A DNA stretch of 64,000 bases from Uranotaenia lowii. Taxonomy: Eukaryota > Arthropoda > Insecta > Diptera > Culicidae. Below the pieces are notes generated by a model, which searched no databases, was not told where the DNA came from, and worked only from the letters and a program-made list of their open reading frames with translations. The stretch is from contig NC_073692.1 in NCBI RefSeq assembly GCF_029784155.1, positions 326,945,920-327,009,919 of the forward strand, given 5' to 3'. How positions within the stretch are numbered: the stretch's first letter is position 1; every line of letters begins with the position of its first letter. Shown here in pieces: positions 44,431 through 56,559 of the stretch. The position numbers were made by a program, and so were the translations under genes.

Positions 44431-46390
44431 CAACGGCTAGACGGCAAAGCCGAAAAGTGTTCCACAATAATTGTTCATAGTTAAATATATATTGAGTGTA
44501 TTTAATTATTAAAAGTTGTTTTAAGCTTAAAATGAAGTGTGTAGTATTTGTGCAAAAGAACTGGTTAAATTGTGAAGCAAGTTGCGTCATCATTGGACTA
44601 CAAAATCTAATAAAGTGAATCCGGAAATTTACCCGCAAATTTGGGAGCTAGTGTCCGCATCAATTTAATGTTTGGTTCATTCGGCTCTATATTCATTAAC
44701 ATGCAAACAAGCGTTAATATTTCTCATCGCCCTAGCATACAATGAATTTTGACTGGATTTGCGGTGTTCAGGGCGACTGAAACAATCACCAACCGAAATT
44801 GTACACTGCATGCCAAGTAGTCAAATCTTTGACAATCCAAACCAATGCAATGGTCTTCGTTGGCCGAATCCATTCTATTACTTCAATTTCATTACATTTT
44901 GCTCATAAAATGCTCGAAAACAATATATTCAGTATTTTCAAGAATCATCCGGATGGAAAAAAACATAAATTTTTATCCACTGCTCCAGAAACTTGGCAGT
45001 TATTGCTGGTTGTAAACTTTCACTTAGTTTCTCTGTCTTGCTGCTCCTGGCTCACTTTGAGCGTATTCTCAAGCAATTTTTCTTTGAAAAACCTTCCTGA
45101 TGAATTTTCAGCTTGAAAGTAACGAATATTCACGGAAAATTGCTTTTTCACCAACCTATTGGATTTGATCGTGTCTTAAAATTAATAAACAAATATAATA
45201 ACTTTGAGTTCCGATGGAGTTTGCAACGAATTAGATTTGATTTATAAGAAGACAGAACAAATTTCTTGTCACAGAAATTGTGATCTGTTAAGGTTATTTG
45301 AAAGGCTTACTTTATTTTGTCCATGCAAAAACGGACTTTGACTACAAATGCACTTAAGTGTGAAGAACGTTTTGAATTTTATGACAATTTTTATTTCATC
45401 ATAAGTGTATTAAAAGTACTTTCATTCATCAGAGTATTTTGAATGGATACTTCTTATGCGTTAAAAGATTCAGTGATTTGAAAATTTTGAAAGCAAGTGC
45501 TTTCAAATTGCTCTAACTTTATTAAAACTTGATTTACGAATACTCCAAGAATGTGATTTAATAACTCAATTTTAATGAAGTTTACATTCCCCTATTCCAT
45601 TTTTCTATTCAATGACTAACATCTGTATCAATGAATGTAAAACATATTACAAAGTTCAACATTCAGGCCAGAATCAGTGGAACCGAAACAATTCAAGCAA
45701 ACATTTGTCGGATCCGATTCAAATTTTCCCGTGGAAAATTTTGGCTCATGAAAAAAATAATTCAATAAGCATTCAAACAACCAGTTTACAAATTAGGGAG
45801 CGTGTGCCAGCCGGCAAACAAATACACGACTTCCAATTTCCTGTTGTACGCCATAAGATGACGATGACGACGACGGGCGATGGCGAAGATCCCGTCGCGT
45901 TTTGAAATCTCTTACCTCGAAGCGGCAACAAAAGACTTTCCCGGTTCAGACGGAGCATAACGGAATAGAAAATTACTTTATCCAGCCGAGGCAGCCGTCC
46001 CCCAATTTTCATACCCCGCAATCATCGAGTTGTGGTGAAAATTGAACGTGGGTGTGGTAGGAAAAGTCTTTTTCACCAAATTACTGCGTAAGCTGGGCCC
46101 GTCGTGTGAGATGTTTTTCTTTTGTTGTTGTTTTTGTTTTGAACGCCCAGTCGCCGGAAGGTGCGACCATATAGATGCATTCTATTTTGAAAAAAAAAGG
46201 CATTTCTCTTTAAACCCGAATAAACTGGAGTATTTAAAACCTCTAATAGTTTTCCATTTTGTAAGGAATTCTGACATTTACACATGGACTAAGTTTCTTT
46301 TCATTTAACAAAAAAGAACAGTTAAGTTTGGTTCATTAAAGTCATCCGGAAAAAAATGGTCTTTTTCAAAAAAGACTAAAACAAATAAGC
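44431..46390. other. Unique DNA, no gene seen; GC-richer segment near 45786-46100
   Basis: Mostly AT-rich. 45786-46100 is GC-richer and non-repetitive, with a GATGACGATGACGACGACGG microrepeat; no recognisable coding on either strand. Confidence 0.35.
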
Positions 46391-46400
46391 AGATGATAAG

Positions 46401-46598
46401 GGCTTTTTTTTTGTTTCGATTATAGTCGTTTTTTCATCTTTATGGCATTTGCGACTTTATATCAACGTTGCAGTTGGCGATCAGTTATTGAAAACTTTTC
46501 CGGTACAACTGTATTCAATGTTTACTGTTGGGCTCGAACTCGCGGATATCGGCTCATTAGGCAACTGACTTGTCAACTGAGCTATACCACAAACCCAT
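46401..46598 (-). mobile_element. tRNA-derived SINE with 9-bp target duplication
   Basis: Minus strand: the head has a TAGCTCAGTTGACAAG A box and a GCGAGTTCGAGCCC B box, followed by the family body and tail. GATGATAAG flanks it at 46392-46400 and 46599-46607. Confidence 0.85.
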
Positions 46599-46609
46599 GA
46601 TGATAAGTA

Positions 46610-47035
46610 CTTAAAATGACATGTGGTACACTTTAACTCTGAGGATGCACGAGAACGAACACTATTGCAAGTCCGTGAGAAAAAAGAGAAATAAATATAA
46701 ACAAAGCCTGCGTCGCAACGCGCCGTTGTTAGGGAGCTTCATTAAGCCAAGGCATAAACCAAAGCAATAGAGAATCTTCTTTGAAGTTCGTCGAAATGTT
46801 CCACACTATCCAGCAAAACAAAACAGTAAATAAAAAAAAACAGTAAAAGCTAATTTAAGTGCATCATTCCACACATGCTTATGCTTATAACACACACACA
46901 GCCTAATCTTGTCAGCATCCTGTTGGGTAGTAAAAGAACATTTACTACTCGTCTTAATTCGGCCGAGCTCACTGTGCAGTATTGAACGCAGAGACAACTG
47001 GAACATAGCAGTGAAAAAAAGTATAGTATTTCCAA
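46610..47035. other. AT-rich DNA, no gene seen
   Basis: Short ORFs of 62-66 codons without domains. Confidence 0.35.
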
Positions 47036-47039
47036 CATT

Positions 47040-48195
47040 AATCCACTTATATTAAATCATATTTCTGATTGATTCTCGACTAACTATAAATATTAAGCTT
47101 TAAACAATATACATGATTGATAATATGGTTTTTTAGTGCATTTAATAACATACACTACATTCAACTATATATGTTTGATTGATTTTATGCATTCAACAAT
47201 AAATAAAATGGATTCAACTATAATCGGATGATTGGTCTTATGCATTCAACATAAAGTATAGTACATTCAACTATAAGGGTGTTTTTGATTTAACTAAAGA
47301 TATGATATTATCAATTTTATGTTAATGATTGATTTCATGAGGTCAACTACAGATAAAGTAGATTCAATTGGAAGATTATAATTTGATTTGACCATAAATA
47401 TGATATCTTCAATCTGATTTCTATGATTGACTTCATGAGGCCAACTATATATTCTGCAAATTCAATTTATAAACTTATTAAATCACATTTTCACATTCTC
47501 ACATTTTTAGTTATTTTGTTAGCCGCTTCCTTCAAGCAATAGGAATATGATCATGTCAGTAGCTTGAAGATGGCTATCGTTTCAGTTCTGCTTGAGTGAT
47601 TTTTGTCACTGCCATGATCCTGACATTCGGAAATCACAATTAATAATAACCCTGGTGCTATCGACACTTCTGCTTACCGTGATTTGTCTGATACTGCTGG
47701 CCTTTCTCAACAAATTATTTTTTCGATTCTGCTTCCGCAGATAAAAACATCTACCACTGGTTAAATATATCATATTTATGGTTGAATGCGTAGAATCAAT
47801 CATACAATTGTAGTTGAATCTTACACATATATAATTGAATCAATTAATCCATTATAGTTGAATCTTTTATGTTTATTATTGGTTGCTAAAGGTCAATCAG
47901 CAGTTTGTAGTTGAATCTTTTATATTGATAGTTGAATGCGTAGAATCAATCATACAATTGATGTTCAATCCATCATATTTACAGCTTAGTCAATTATACA
48001 ATTAAAGTTGAATCTATTATATTTATAGCTGATTGCAGGAGGTCAATCAGCAGATTGTTGTTGAATCTATCACATTTATAGTTGAATTAGTCATATCATT
48101 ATAGTTGAATCTATTGTATTTATGATTTATTTCAGAAGGTCAATCAACAGTTTGTTGTTGAATCTATTACATTGATAGTTGAATGCCTGAATTCA
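47040..48195. repeat. Two oppositely oriented clusters of an AGTTGAAT-type repeat
   Basis: ATTCAACTATA-type units occur at about 47158, 47213 and 47270, with weaker ones to 47442. The reverse orientation (ATAGTTGAATC) occurs about eleven times at 47776-48180. Many are accompanied by AATCAATCATA or GGTCAATCA blocks at irregular 50-110-bp spacing. Between the clusters lies about 280 bp of unique DNA (47480-47760). The head-to-head layout suggests a non-autonomous element with subterminal repeats, but no clean termini or target duplication were found. A further fragment is at 49715-49800. Confidence 0.6.
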
Positions 48196-48199
48196 ATTT

Positions 48200-50228
48200 G
48201 AGTGTCCATTTTTCGGCCATTTTTCACGTTCCCGGGATTCGAGAAATCTGATCATCCTATTCGCTGGAATTCCTGGGATTCCAGGAAGAATTGAACAAGA
48301 GATTATTACCCTTTTCTACTACATATGTACAAAGTCATAGATATATGATATTCTGTAATTATTTTTTAGCCTTATTCTTTATTGTTAAACCTTTATAACT
48401 TTTTAAATGTCTCGAAAATGCAATAAGCATTTATTTAAAAAATATATTCACAAAATTTTTATAATGTTTTAAGCTTAAAACTTTTTTAATCAAATAAAAC
48501 TATTTAAAGAATTTTGTCTTCATTTGCATTAATTTCTTAGTAAGAGGTGACCAAAATTATTTCCATCAACGAAAAAATTGTTTTACTTCTGTCATAATTG
48601 ATGCAGCAGACAGTCAAAACAATAATGATCTAAAGTAAATCACTTCATTCGAAAAAACAACATTCATCATAATATAAGCATAAAATATTTTTTTGACAAA
48701 ATTCTTTTCCTCTTCTTCTTCTTTCTTTCTTGGAGCGACTGCTCCAGATTGTTGGGCCAGTGACAATGACTATATGCCCAAACAAAATTATGGAAGTTTT
48801 AAGCAGTAAGATAAAGATTTTTTAATTGCGTTGAACTTATTTAATTGAACCAACTTTTAGAAAAAAATTATGCCTTTATCTTGTGTTACATTGATGTTGA
48901 TTAATTAAAAGTAAATAATTAATACAAAGCAATTGGAAAAAAACTATTAGAATATGGATGTTTCCTAAAACGAATGGTTTAAATCAGATTCGCATTAGCT
49001 TTCTCATGAACAGTTGTCTAAAACTTCGGTTGGCGCTACTCATCAACTCTGTGTTCTTAGAAATTACAGTCGTTCGTTTCCTCTTTTGGAATTGGGGTGC
49101 ACTTCCTGACTTATAATTCTGAAAGAAACTAGATCTCCTATTTAGTTGCCTCAGACTATAAAATCTCTTAAGAGAGGTTTAAACGGATGTAGTCAAAATC
49201 GAATATTGCCAAAATCTGACAAGCTCTGTTGTACTTTAAACAACACAATTGACATCTTTTTGCTGCAAAAATTGAATAACATAGAAAAAGATTTTTTACT
49301 ATCGATAGAAGTTGATTCGCTAGACTTCAGGTTGTTCATTAAATATAGTAAATTTTCAGATAACTGCATCACTGCACTTATGTTTTAAATAGTGTCATTT
49401 TTCTGCCAATAATTTTTTTACTGTTCAGAGTGTGCGAAACGACAGTTCTAAATGATGAATGTTGCTAATAGAGTTTTTCATCATTCTTTGTAGTCTTTGT
49501 TTATTGATATTGTTGGGTTTTACATATTCCTTTTTTTTTTACTCGTAAAAACCCTTTTTCAGCTCAATTTTGTTTTGCTGATGTCCATGTTTAAACAATA
49601 TTTAAAAAAAAACCGGCCATATACCAAGGTAGAGCAATAATTTTTCTTACTGAATATGATCTATTTATCCAATTTAAATAGTGTAATTCTTCGAAAACTC
49701 AGCTCGATTTATCATGTTTATAGTTGAATTGATCATACCAATATAGTTGAACCAATAAAAATTATAGTTGATTATATAAGGTCAATCAACTGTAGCAGTT
49801 TCTAGTGAAATCGATATTATTTATTATGGATTGTGGAAAAATGAACAACACTTTAATGATTAATATAAATAGCTGAAATGATTTGAAAAACTAACTTCAT
49901 TTTTCTCCGTGAGGGAGGAAGATACGTGTACAAAAAATATTCAGAAATATTACATACTATAAAAAATAATACTACCAAAACCAATTGCCAAAATGACAAA
50001 AACAGAAAAACTCACCACGCAACGCAACAAACAATACAACTACGCCAATAACACAGTCACGACCATTTTCAAAATATCCAGTACATTTAAGTTTTGAAGT
50101 GCCTGTTGAAATATTCAATAACAAAAAACTAAAACCAATTGTGCAGTAATCTTATTATGCAAAATCATTATTGACAGCAATCTATCAATTTATATAAGTA
50201 CAAATTAATTTATAACATGTATCCCATA
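48200..50228. other. AT-rich DNA, no gene seen
   Basis: Only short unsupported ORFs (for example 80 codons at 49146). A CTTCTT pyrimidine microrepeat is near 48710-48735 and the AGTTGAAT repeat fragment is at 49715-49800. Confidence 0.4.
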
Positions 50229-50230
50229 TA

Positions 50231-51525
50231 CAGTTGCGTTCAAAAAGAATAAAATTGCGCAAAGCAGCGCACAAGCTTCCAATTTTGCCAGAATGCCTTT
50301 TCTCTCACAGTTTATATTTTTTCCATGAAACTTTCACACATGCCGGATAAACCTATAAAATCTTCATTCAATGAATTTTGAACATTTTGCGCGCACTTGG
50401 AAGAGCAACTCAGTAGTAAAATTAAGGTTACCAGATTGCCCGGTTTTATCCTGGTTTGACCGAATAATTAACAATATAAAGTTTGGGAAAAGTCTCGTAC
50501 GGCCCGGATGTCTGGATTTCATTGGAAAAGCCCGGAATTTTTCCTTAAGTTAATTTTCTGAGCAAATTTATTTTCTAATAAATTTTCATGATTTTTTTTT
50601 CAAATTTTATATTTTGATTTTTGATGAGTAATTTCAAGGTTTTGACCAAATTTGCCCGGATATTGGCTGGACAATTTTTAAATCAAATACTTGGATTTTG
50701 CCAGGTTTTAATATAAAATATCCCTGATTTGTCCGGCCCAGATACGTGCTGAAAAAAAAACTTGCAACCTTTTGTTAAAGTTAAAGGTAGAGAAAATTGT
50801 AACTGCTTCTCTAAATAAGCTGTTACTTTGTGAAATATTACGTTTTCATCTCAAAATTTGGTGAACTTATGTTCAAAATTAATTCTAGTTGTGTTTAAAT
50901 CGATAAACGCGATCTAAAGTTGTAGCAGTTTGAATATTCGATTGGTTTCCAAGTAACAGACGATTTCATTCCTAAAGACGAATGTACGATTCCATAGATC
51001 CGTAGATGCAATCTTTAGAGAAAACTACCCAAGGCATACCATCAATTAAATCTTATGTCATTGTAAAATTGAAATTTGCAAAAATGTAAAGCATTTTTAG
51101 AATGTAAAAATTAAAACTGCGAAAAATGAACGCAGAAACATTGATTCCTTACATACAACCATAAAAAAAGGAAATTCCCTGTTACTCCAAAACCAACCTC
51201 ATATTCAACCCTCTTAAACTATGATCGAGGTGATTGATTTTAAAAATATTAGGCCACATACCAAAATGTAACTTAAAATTTGACTAAATTACAGTTAATA
51301 TTGTGGGGAAATTTCAATTTTCTCTACTTTAACTATAACAGTTAAGTTTCTTTCCCTTGTGCTCGCAAAATGTTCGAAATAAATTTAATGAAGATTTTAA
51401 AAGTTCATCTAACATGTATGAAAGTTTGATGAAAAAATTCTCAACTATGAGAGAAATGTCATTTTGTCAAAGTTGGAAGTTTTTGGGCTGTTCTGCGCGA
51501 TTTTATTCTTTTTTGAACGCAACTG
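50231..51525. mobile_element. Tc1/mariner-type miniature element with about 168-bp inverted repeats
   Basis: The left arm 50231-50398 starts CAGTTGCGTTCAAAAAG. The right arm, read inward from 51525, starts CAGTTGCGTTCAAAAAAG. They match, with substitutions, along about 168 bp to the GAACATTTTGCG block. TA dinucleotides flank both ends (50229-50230, 51526-51527). No transposase frame remains, and a hAT miniature has landed inside. The 87-codon ORF at 51357 is simply the right arm. Confidence 0.8.
50422..50771. mobile_element. hAT-type miniature element (family of 53.2 kb)
   Basis: The left end AAGGTTACCAGATTGCCCGG and the right end (inward: AAGGTTGCAAG, then CAGCACGTATCTGGGCCGG) are the same pair of ends as the copy at 53229-53694, in the opposite orientation. 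The insertion splits the Tc1/mariner-type element. No clear 8-bp duplication was found. Confidence 0.6.
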
Positions 51526-51529
51526 TAGT

Positions 51530-52555
51530 TCCGACTTCTGACAACGAAAAGCCGATGTTTACACCCAAAATGACAGCTGTAATTTTTTTTTCAGCTGTAC
51601 CACACTTTAAACAACTTTAAAATCTTTATAGAATCGTCGAGCTGAGAACAGTAGCGTTTATTACCAGGAGGCTCAAATAACTTCATTTGTGTGGTGGGTT
51701 GCTAGAAAATCAAATTTAAACCTTGATAAAAGTCAAATAAATCACCGAAACATCGGAAGTGAAAACTTTTCCTTTTTTTACTGTCGAATTTACTGATAAA
51801 CCGATAATAATCCAACTATAATAATAAAAAAAATAGATGATAATATCATCATCAGGATCAGGGAATACAAATATCGTTATCCTCTGATAGAATTTACTGA
51901 TCAAAACACCCGTGAGAAAGATTTTCAGCCGCAAGTGCCCTATACTAGCGCTTATCAATTTTAATTTTGCTCTCGATAAGTTGTGCACTCCGATTCAAAT
52001 TTATCGTCTCTTGTAACGTTAATTATAAGCTCTCGCTCCCGGACGAGAGAAAACTTCTCATTATTTTACATGGAGTTAAGCGTGCGGAGAGTCAGAATGA
52101 ACGTGAATAGCTAGAAGAGAAATCTCTGTACGTTTGTTCTTTCGATCACTTCCAGTTTTCTCGGATAATATTCTCAGAACTACAACTGACCGAGAGAAAA
52201 TAATTTCGGACAAGTTATCTTGATCGGCATTGGAAAGGGATCGAAAGTCATCGCGTTCTCAAGTTTAAATATCGCTAAGCGTAACACAAGTGATAAACCA
52301 GTTATGATTATCAGATCTGCTCGATTTGCTTCCCTGATCAGGATATTTTTTAAGTGAAGAAGGAGTTGAAATCAATTTCAATGTTTTTTCCTTAGAATTT
52401 TCTTTATCTATAGAAACTTGAATATCTACTTCGTTAATCACATAGTGCTCAGCAAAAAATATTAAATGGAATAAACCTAATGATATATACATTTTTGATA
52501 AACTTTACGACACCATTTAGCCTGTTTTTATTAAAACCCAACTCCAATTTCCCGA
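51530..52555. other. AT-rich DNA, no gene seen
   Basis: No domain or repeat recognised. Several GAGAGAAAA-type purine runs near 52030-52200. Confidence 0.35.
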
Positions 52556-52559
52556 AAGA

Positions 52560-53000
52560 CTGCATGCAAACACACACATTTCTTCATGCAGCAACAGCAA
52601 GATCCCGGAAGAAGCCCTCCGGAAGCTGAAGTCCATCTGCCCCTTCCATCCCTTCCTTCCTCAGCTTTTCATGTGCTTTGTGCTCCGGGAGGAAAGAAGG
52701 GCGGCCATCCACTCGAATCTCATTTCCCTTATGGAAGTCCGGAATGGAGAGTGAAAATTTAAAATTTCTTCCCAGCTAAAGGGAAAAGATTCCGGACCAA
52801 GGGGTGGGCTCGCAGGATTCGGTTCGAAACTCCGGGTGGAAGCCAAGGAGTGGGAGAAACAGGCGCCTGCCATCGTCACCCGTAAAATTAGGAAAATGAT
52901 GGCTCTAACAGCCCTGCAGTTTTCCACCCAGTTTTCCCCATTACTTAGCGGAGTCCCAGTTTTTCCTCTGCATTCGTTTTAATGGGCTGCTTCGAAAAAA
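52560..53000. other. Unique higher-GC segment
   Basis: Non-repetitive, with GGAAG/CCGGA-rich texture like the segments at 6.1-6.8 and 25.3-26.0 kb. The 88-codon minus-strand ORF is unrecognised. Could be regulatory or untranslated exon sequence. Confidence 0.25.
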
Positions 53001-53228
53001 GAGAAGTAGGAGGAACTGGAGAGGAAAATTTAGTTCTTGGAAAAACGATACTTTTCCGGCGATTTCGTTAGCTTATTAAAATAACATCGGGGAGATGGCT
53101 AGAATTTTTATGTTAAGTTGCGTATCGATTTTCTGGTTTTCGAATGTCTCTGGAATTCCGGGATTGGGCGTCAGTTTATTACGTGGCAGTTGAAGCTGTC
53201 AGAAATGTTGATATTAAAGGATCTAATT

Positions 53229-53694
53229 TAAGGTTGCCAGAATTTTTACAGCACGTATCCGAGCCGGACAAATCCAGGCTATTTTATTTAAAACTCCGGG
53301 CAAAATCCGGGCAATGGTATCCAAATTGACAACCACAAATCCGGGCAGTATCCGGTCAAATATGGTCAAAATTAGGAAAAGTTTAACATAGATCAAGCAA
53401 AAAACATTACAAAATGTTTTACTCACAAGTCTGGAAAAAATTTCAATTCGTTTTTTAAAAATCCCATAAAAAACCATAGGTTCATGATTATTTTTTGAAA
53501 CTCGTTTAAAAAATTTAATTTGGAATGCATAATCTATAAATTTAGTATGATTTGGCGAATTAAGTGAATAAATCCGAACAATATCCGGGCTTTTTCAAAT
53601 GAAATCCGGGAAACTTGACCGGACCGCACTTTTCCCAAATTTTATAATAAATATCCGAAATAAACCCTGATAAAACCGGGCAATCTGGAAATCT
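53229..53694. mobile_element. hAT-type miniature element
   Basis: The left end AAGGTTGCCAGAATTTT is followed by CAGCACGTATCCGAGCCGG. The right end, read inward, is CCAGATTGCCCGGTTTTATC. It matches the copy at 50422-50771 in reverse orientation. The interior has more CCGGGCA and ATCCGG motifs. No target duplication could be defined. Confidence 0.6.
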
Positions 53695-53699
53695 TTCTC

Positions 53700-56335
53700 T
53701 ACTTGATATCGAAATAAAAACTCATTTGATAAGAAATGATTTATTAATTTTTTTTTTCATTATTCCCTAAACTAATAGAAATATTTTTAAACTGAATGGA
53801 AAGCAAAAAGGAATATTTAAAAAATAAGTAAGTTTAAATTAAAACTGCTAAAACTATGCATTGCTCGATATGTTACTTGAGAAAGATCAAAAGCCTATCC
53901 AAATCATAAAAAAAAATCGTGGTCAAACCCTCATCTCTAAAAGCGAGTACAGGTTTCTTTTTCTCAATTCCAAGTGAATTCCGAAGCATAAAAAGATGAG
54001 CATATGTTGAAAATATGTTAATTTAGTTAAGAATTGCTTTGGTCAACGCAATTATATGTCATTGCTCTTATACAAATCGAAAATTTCTCCAACTTTTTGC
54101 CCTATGGATTCATTACATAATTGAAAATTTCCGGCAGGATGCAAAAACAGAAATTGAAAATTATTTGTTACCAAGGTAACACGCAAATTTTAGCTCCATC
54201 ATCGAGAATTTGATAAATTGCAAGGTTAAAACAAAAAAAAATGCAACCATGTTTTAGCTTTGGTCAATGCTAACGAGTTACTCACTCTGGATGCCCCGAT
54301 AATGACTCTGTTGTTTCTTCCATTTATCGAATGAGTACGTGCGACCACTTCCTGGGGTTATTTTCTCCTTCAAACGGAATGCATTCCAAATTTGAATAAT
54401 CATGAGCATCCCAACCAACTGTCGTCGCAAAATTCTCGGGAACCGGATTCAAAGATGATGACAGCCTAACGACGACGTTCGGTTTTGAATGCGCAGTTCA
54501 AGAAGTTGTGATTTTGGATTCTGGAACCTGTCATTCTAATGCCCAAGGAGCAAATGCAAGCAAAAGTTCAGTTCAGTTGCGTTTGGCACCATTCAGGTTA
54601 ACCAAACTGGCAAGAGGTCAGCTAAACTGAGAATATTAGCTGTCCAGAAAGATGGCACGCAGCATGGCGTTTTGAGGAAACAGTCAATTATCGAATTGGT
54701 AAGTTTTACCGAGTTCTGAGGTTTAAGAGATCCTGTTTTGGGTATTTTTGCACAGAACTGCAACCGAGTAAAATATTTTTTTCGACATTGTCCAATTTGA
54801 AGCTCAGTAGTGCCCTTGGCTGAGATTTGGATCTCCAGATGCAGGAATTCAAATCAGGGACTTAGAAACCAACATATTGATTATTGGACAGAATGTGAAT
54901 AAAACATCAGTGCTCATTTCTCTATTAATTTTTTTAAAGGGTGTCAATAACACAAAAAGCTAAAATTTCAAAATTAAGTTTTTTGAAAAAAATGATGGAA
55001 AAGCCGAACATGCCGAACAACGTGTATGAATTTTTCAAAACGATTATAATCACTCTTTAATTATATTTTTGCAGTCATGACGACTACCCGCTTTCGTAAG
55101 TCCCATCAATTCAAATCATTGTGATCCTTTTTCTGGACAAACTAGCCACAATACTCAGAGATTGTTGGTCATTCAGAAGAAATGCACCACATCTTTCTCC
55201 TTTTGTGTGAAGTTACAGCAGAAGACCATTTGACTTTTAATGTGACTCCATGCCAAGCTGTTGGCTCTTGCTGCTTGCTGACCGAAAGAAAAACCACAAC
55301 AGGGGAAAATTTAATTCGTGGTCAAACGCCACTGACTTTTCCCTTGTCTATTTGTGCCGGGCAACAGGAAGGAACCAAACCACTACTGACTGCACTGGTC
55401 AACCCAAACCCAACAGAACAGTCTCTAGAGTGAGTGGCCAGCAGTCTCTTCATCGTTGAGGTTAGGAAGCTCAGACGTTGACTTCTGACCTCATCTAGCG
55501 GAACCGAACCATGCTGAAGTCCGGCTCCAGCCTGGGTTCGAGAAACTGCATCCAACCTTGCTGCGGGACCTTAAAGAGACGAAACGTGCTTGCTTCTCTT
55601 CTAGACTGAAATTACTGAAAATACTCTAAAAAATAAAAGCTTTTTCCTTGACTGCTCTGAGAGGTAATATCTCTTTTAACCACGATGGGCCATCTCTTGT
55701 TGCTGGTTGTGCCGGATGTTGATGAGCTAACCAGAGGAATTGCTACCAGAATGCTGGACCCGGAGATGCGGAGTGAGTGGTTTCTTCCAGGCGTGTTCTT
55801 GGGAAATTGCTGAAGGTTACTTCAGAAGCATGAGGTAGGAATAATATGTTTTGCATTTTTGACAGCGGCCCTGTTATGGGTCAATATGTTCTGCAATTTC
55901 CCATTAGCATATTTGCGGAATTTTAAATTGTCGTTTGAAACTAGGCCAACAACAAAATTTAACACTCCGCCCCTAAAGTTATGCTTTTGGTCAATGAGTT
56001 TTCTCAATCTCATACTTTCAGTTTTGATGGCGTGATTTGCCAATAATTGCACAGATATATTATGTTTTGATAACCAAAACATTATCACTTCTAAATGGGA
56101 ACATGTGGATGTATCAATACCGATAGAAGAGGTTGCCAAAATCCAATGCCTTTTTAGCCAATCTTTGTACCAAAAATGCGCTAAAAAGTGTACTGTGCCA
56201 AACTTGATATGAATAGAAAAGCGCTGCTGGCATGAAGACTCGAACTTCCAAGAAAAATTATGCATGACCATAGTGGGAATCAGGAAAAAATGTTTATGGG
56301 ATTTTCATCTAATTGAATAAATTCCCCAAAAAAAA
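53700..56335. other. Unique DNA, no supported gene
   Basis: 53700-54250 is AT-rich. 54260-55820 has more balanced composition with ORFs up to 83 codons and no domains. A 149-codon minus-strand ORF lies at 55822-56271 (see its own entry). Confidence 0.35.
55822..56271 (-). CDS. Unrecognised 149-codon ORF, possibly a retroelement remnant
   Basis: An open minus-strand frame between AT-rich flanks and a tRNA-like relic. No signal peptide or membrane segment is obvious. The C-terminal third reads RKLIDQKHNFRGGVLNFVVG and then NDNLKFRKYANGKLQNIL. That pattern of a short charged stretch, a GxxNxxG-like run and a polar helix is loosely like envelope-type proteins of insect LTR retroelements. The resemblance is weak, and the ORF may be chance. 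Function is unknown. Confidence 0.2.
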   Translation of the reverse strand: MVMHNFSWKFESSCQQRFSIHIKFGTVHFLAHFWYKDWLKRHWILATSSIGIDTSTCSHLEVIMFWLSKHNISVQLLANHAIKTESMRLRKLIDQKHNFRGGVLNFVVGLVSNDNLKFRKYANGKLQNILTHNRAAVKNAKHIIPTSCF

Positions 56336-56336
56336 A

Positions 56337-56405
56337 ATCTTAGTGAGAATCGAACTCACTGCAACTTATTTCACTCAGTTTACCTTTAGTCGGTTAGCAA
56401 ACGAG
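56337..56405 (-). mobile_element. tRNA-like relic
   Basis: Minus strand: GTTTGCTAACCGACTAAAGG and, downstream, a B-box-like GTGAGTTCGATTCTCAC with flanking self-complementarity (T-arm-like), then an A/T-rich tail. The anticodon arm and acceptor stem are not convincing. Different from the main SINE family. Confidence 0.35.
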
Positions 56406-56559
56406 AATTTATAGTCATAATCCTTCTGGCACCGCCAATGCATTGGCCGTTTGCCGTTTGACTGGTGGTTTTTGTTCCATTCTCCTTAGTCTTTGATGGA
56501 AAAAGAATGAGAATGGGAGGAGAATGGGGAGGTAAAGTGAAACAAGAGACTGTTTTCTA

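Noticed and set aside
26518..46598. Functional tRNA genes at the A/B-box matches
   Set aside because: Acceptor stems do not pair and the heads continue into a shared SINE body and tail.
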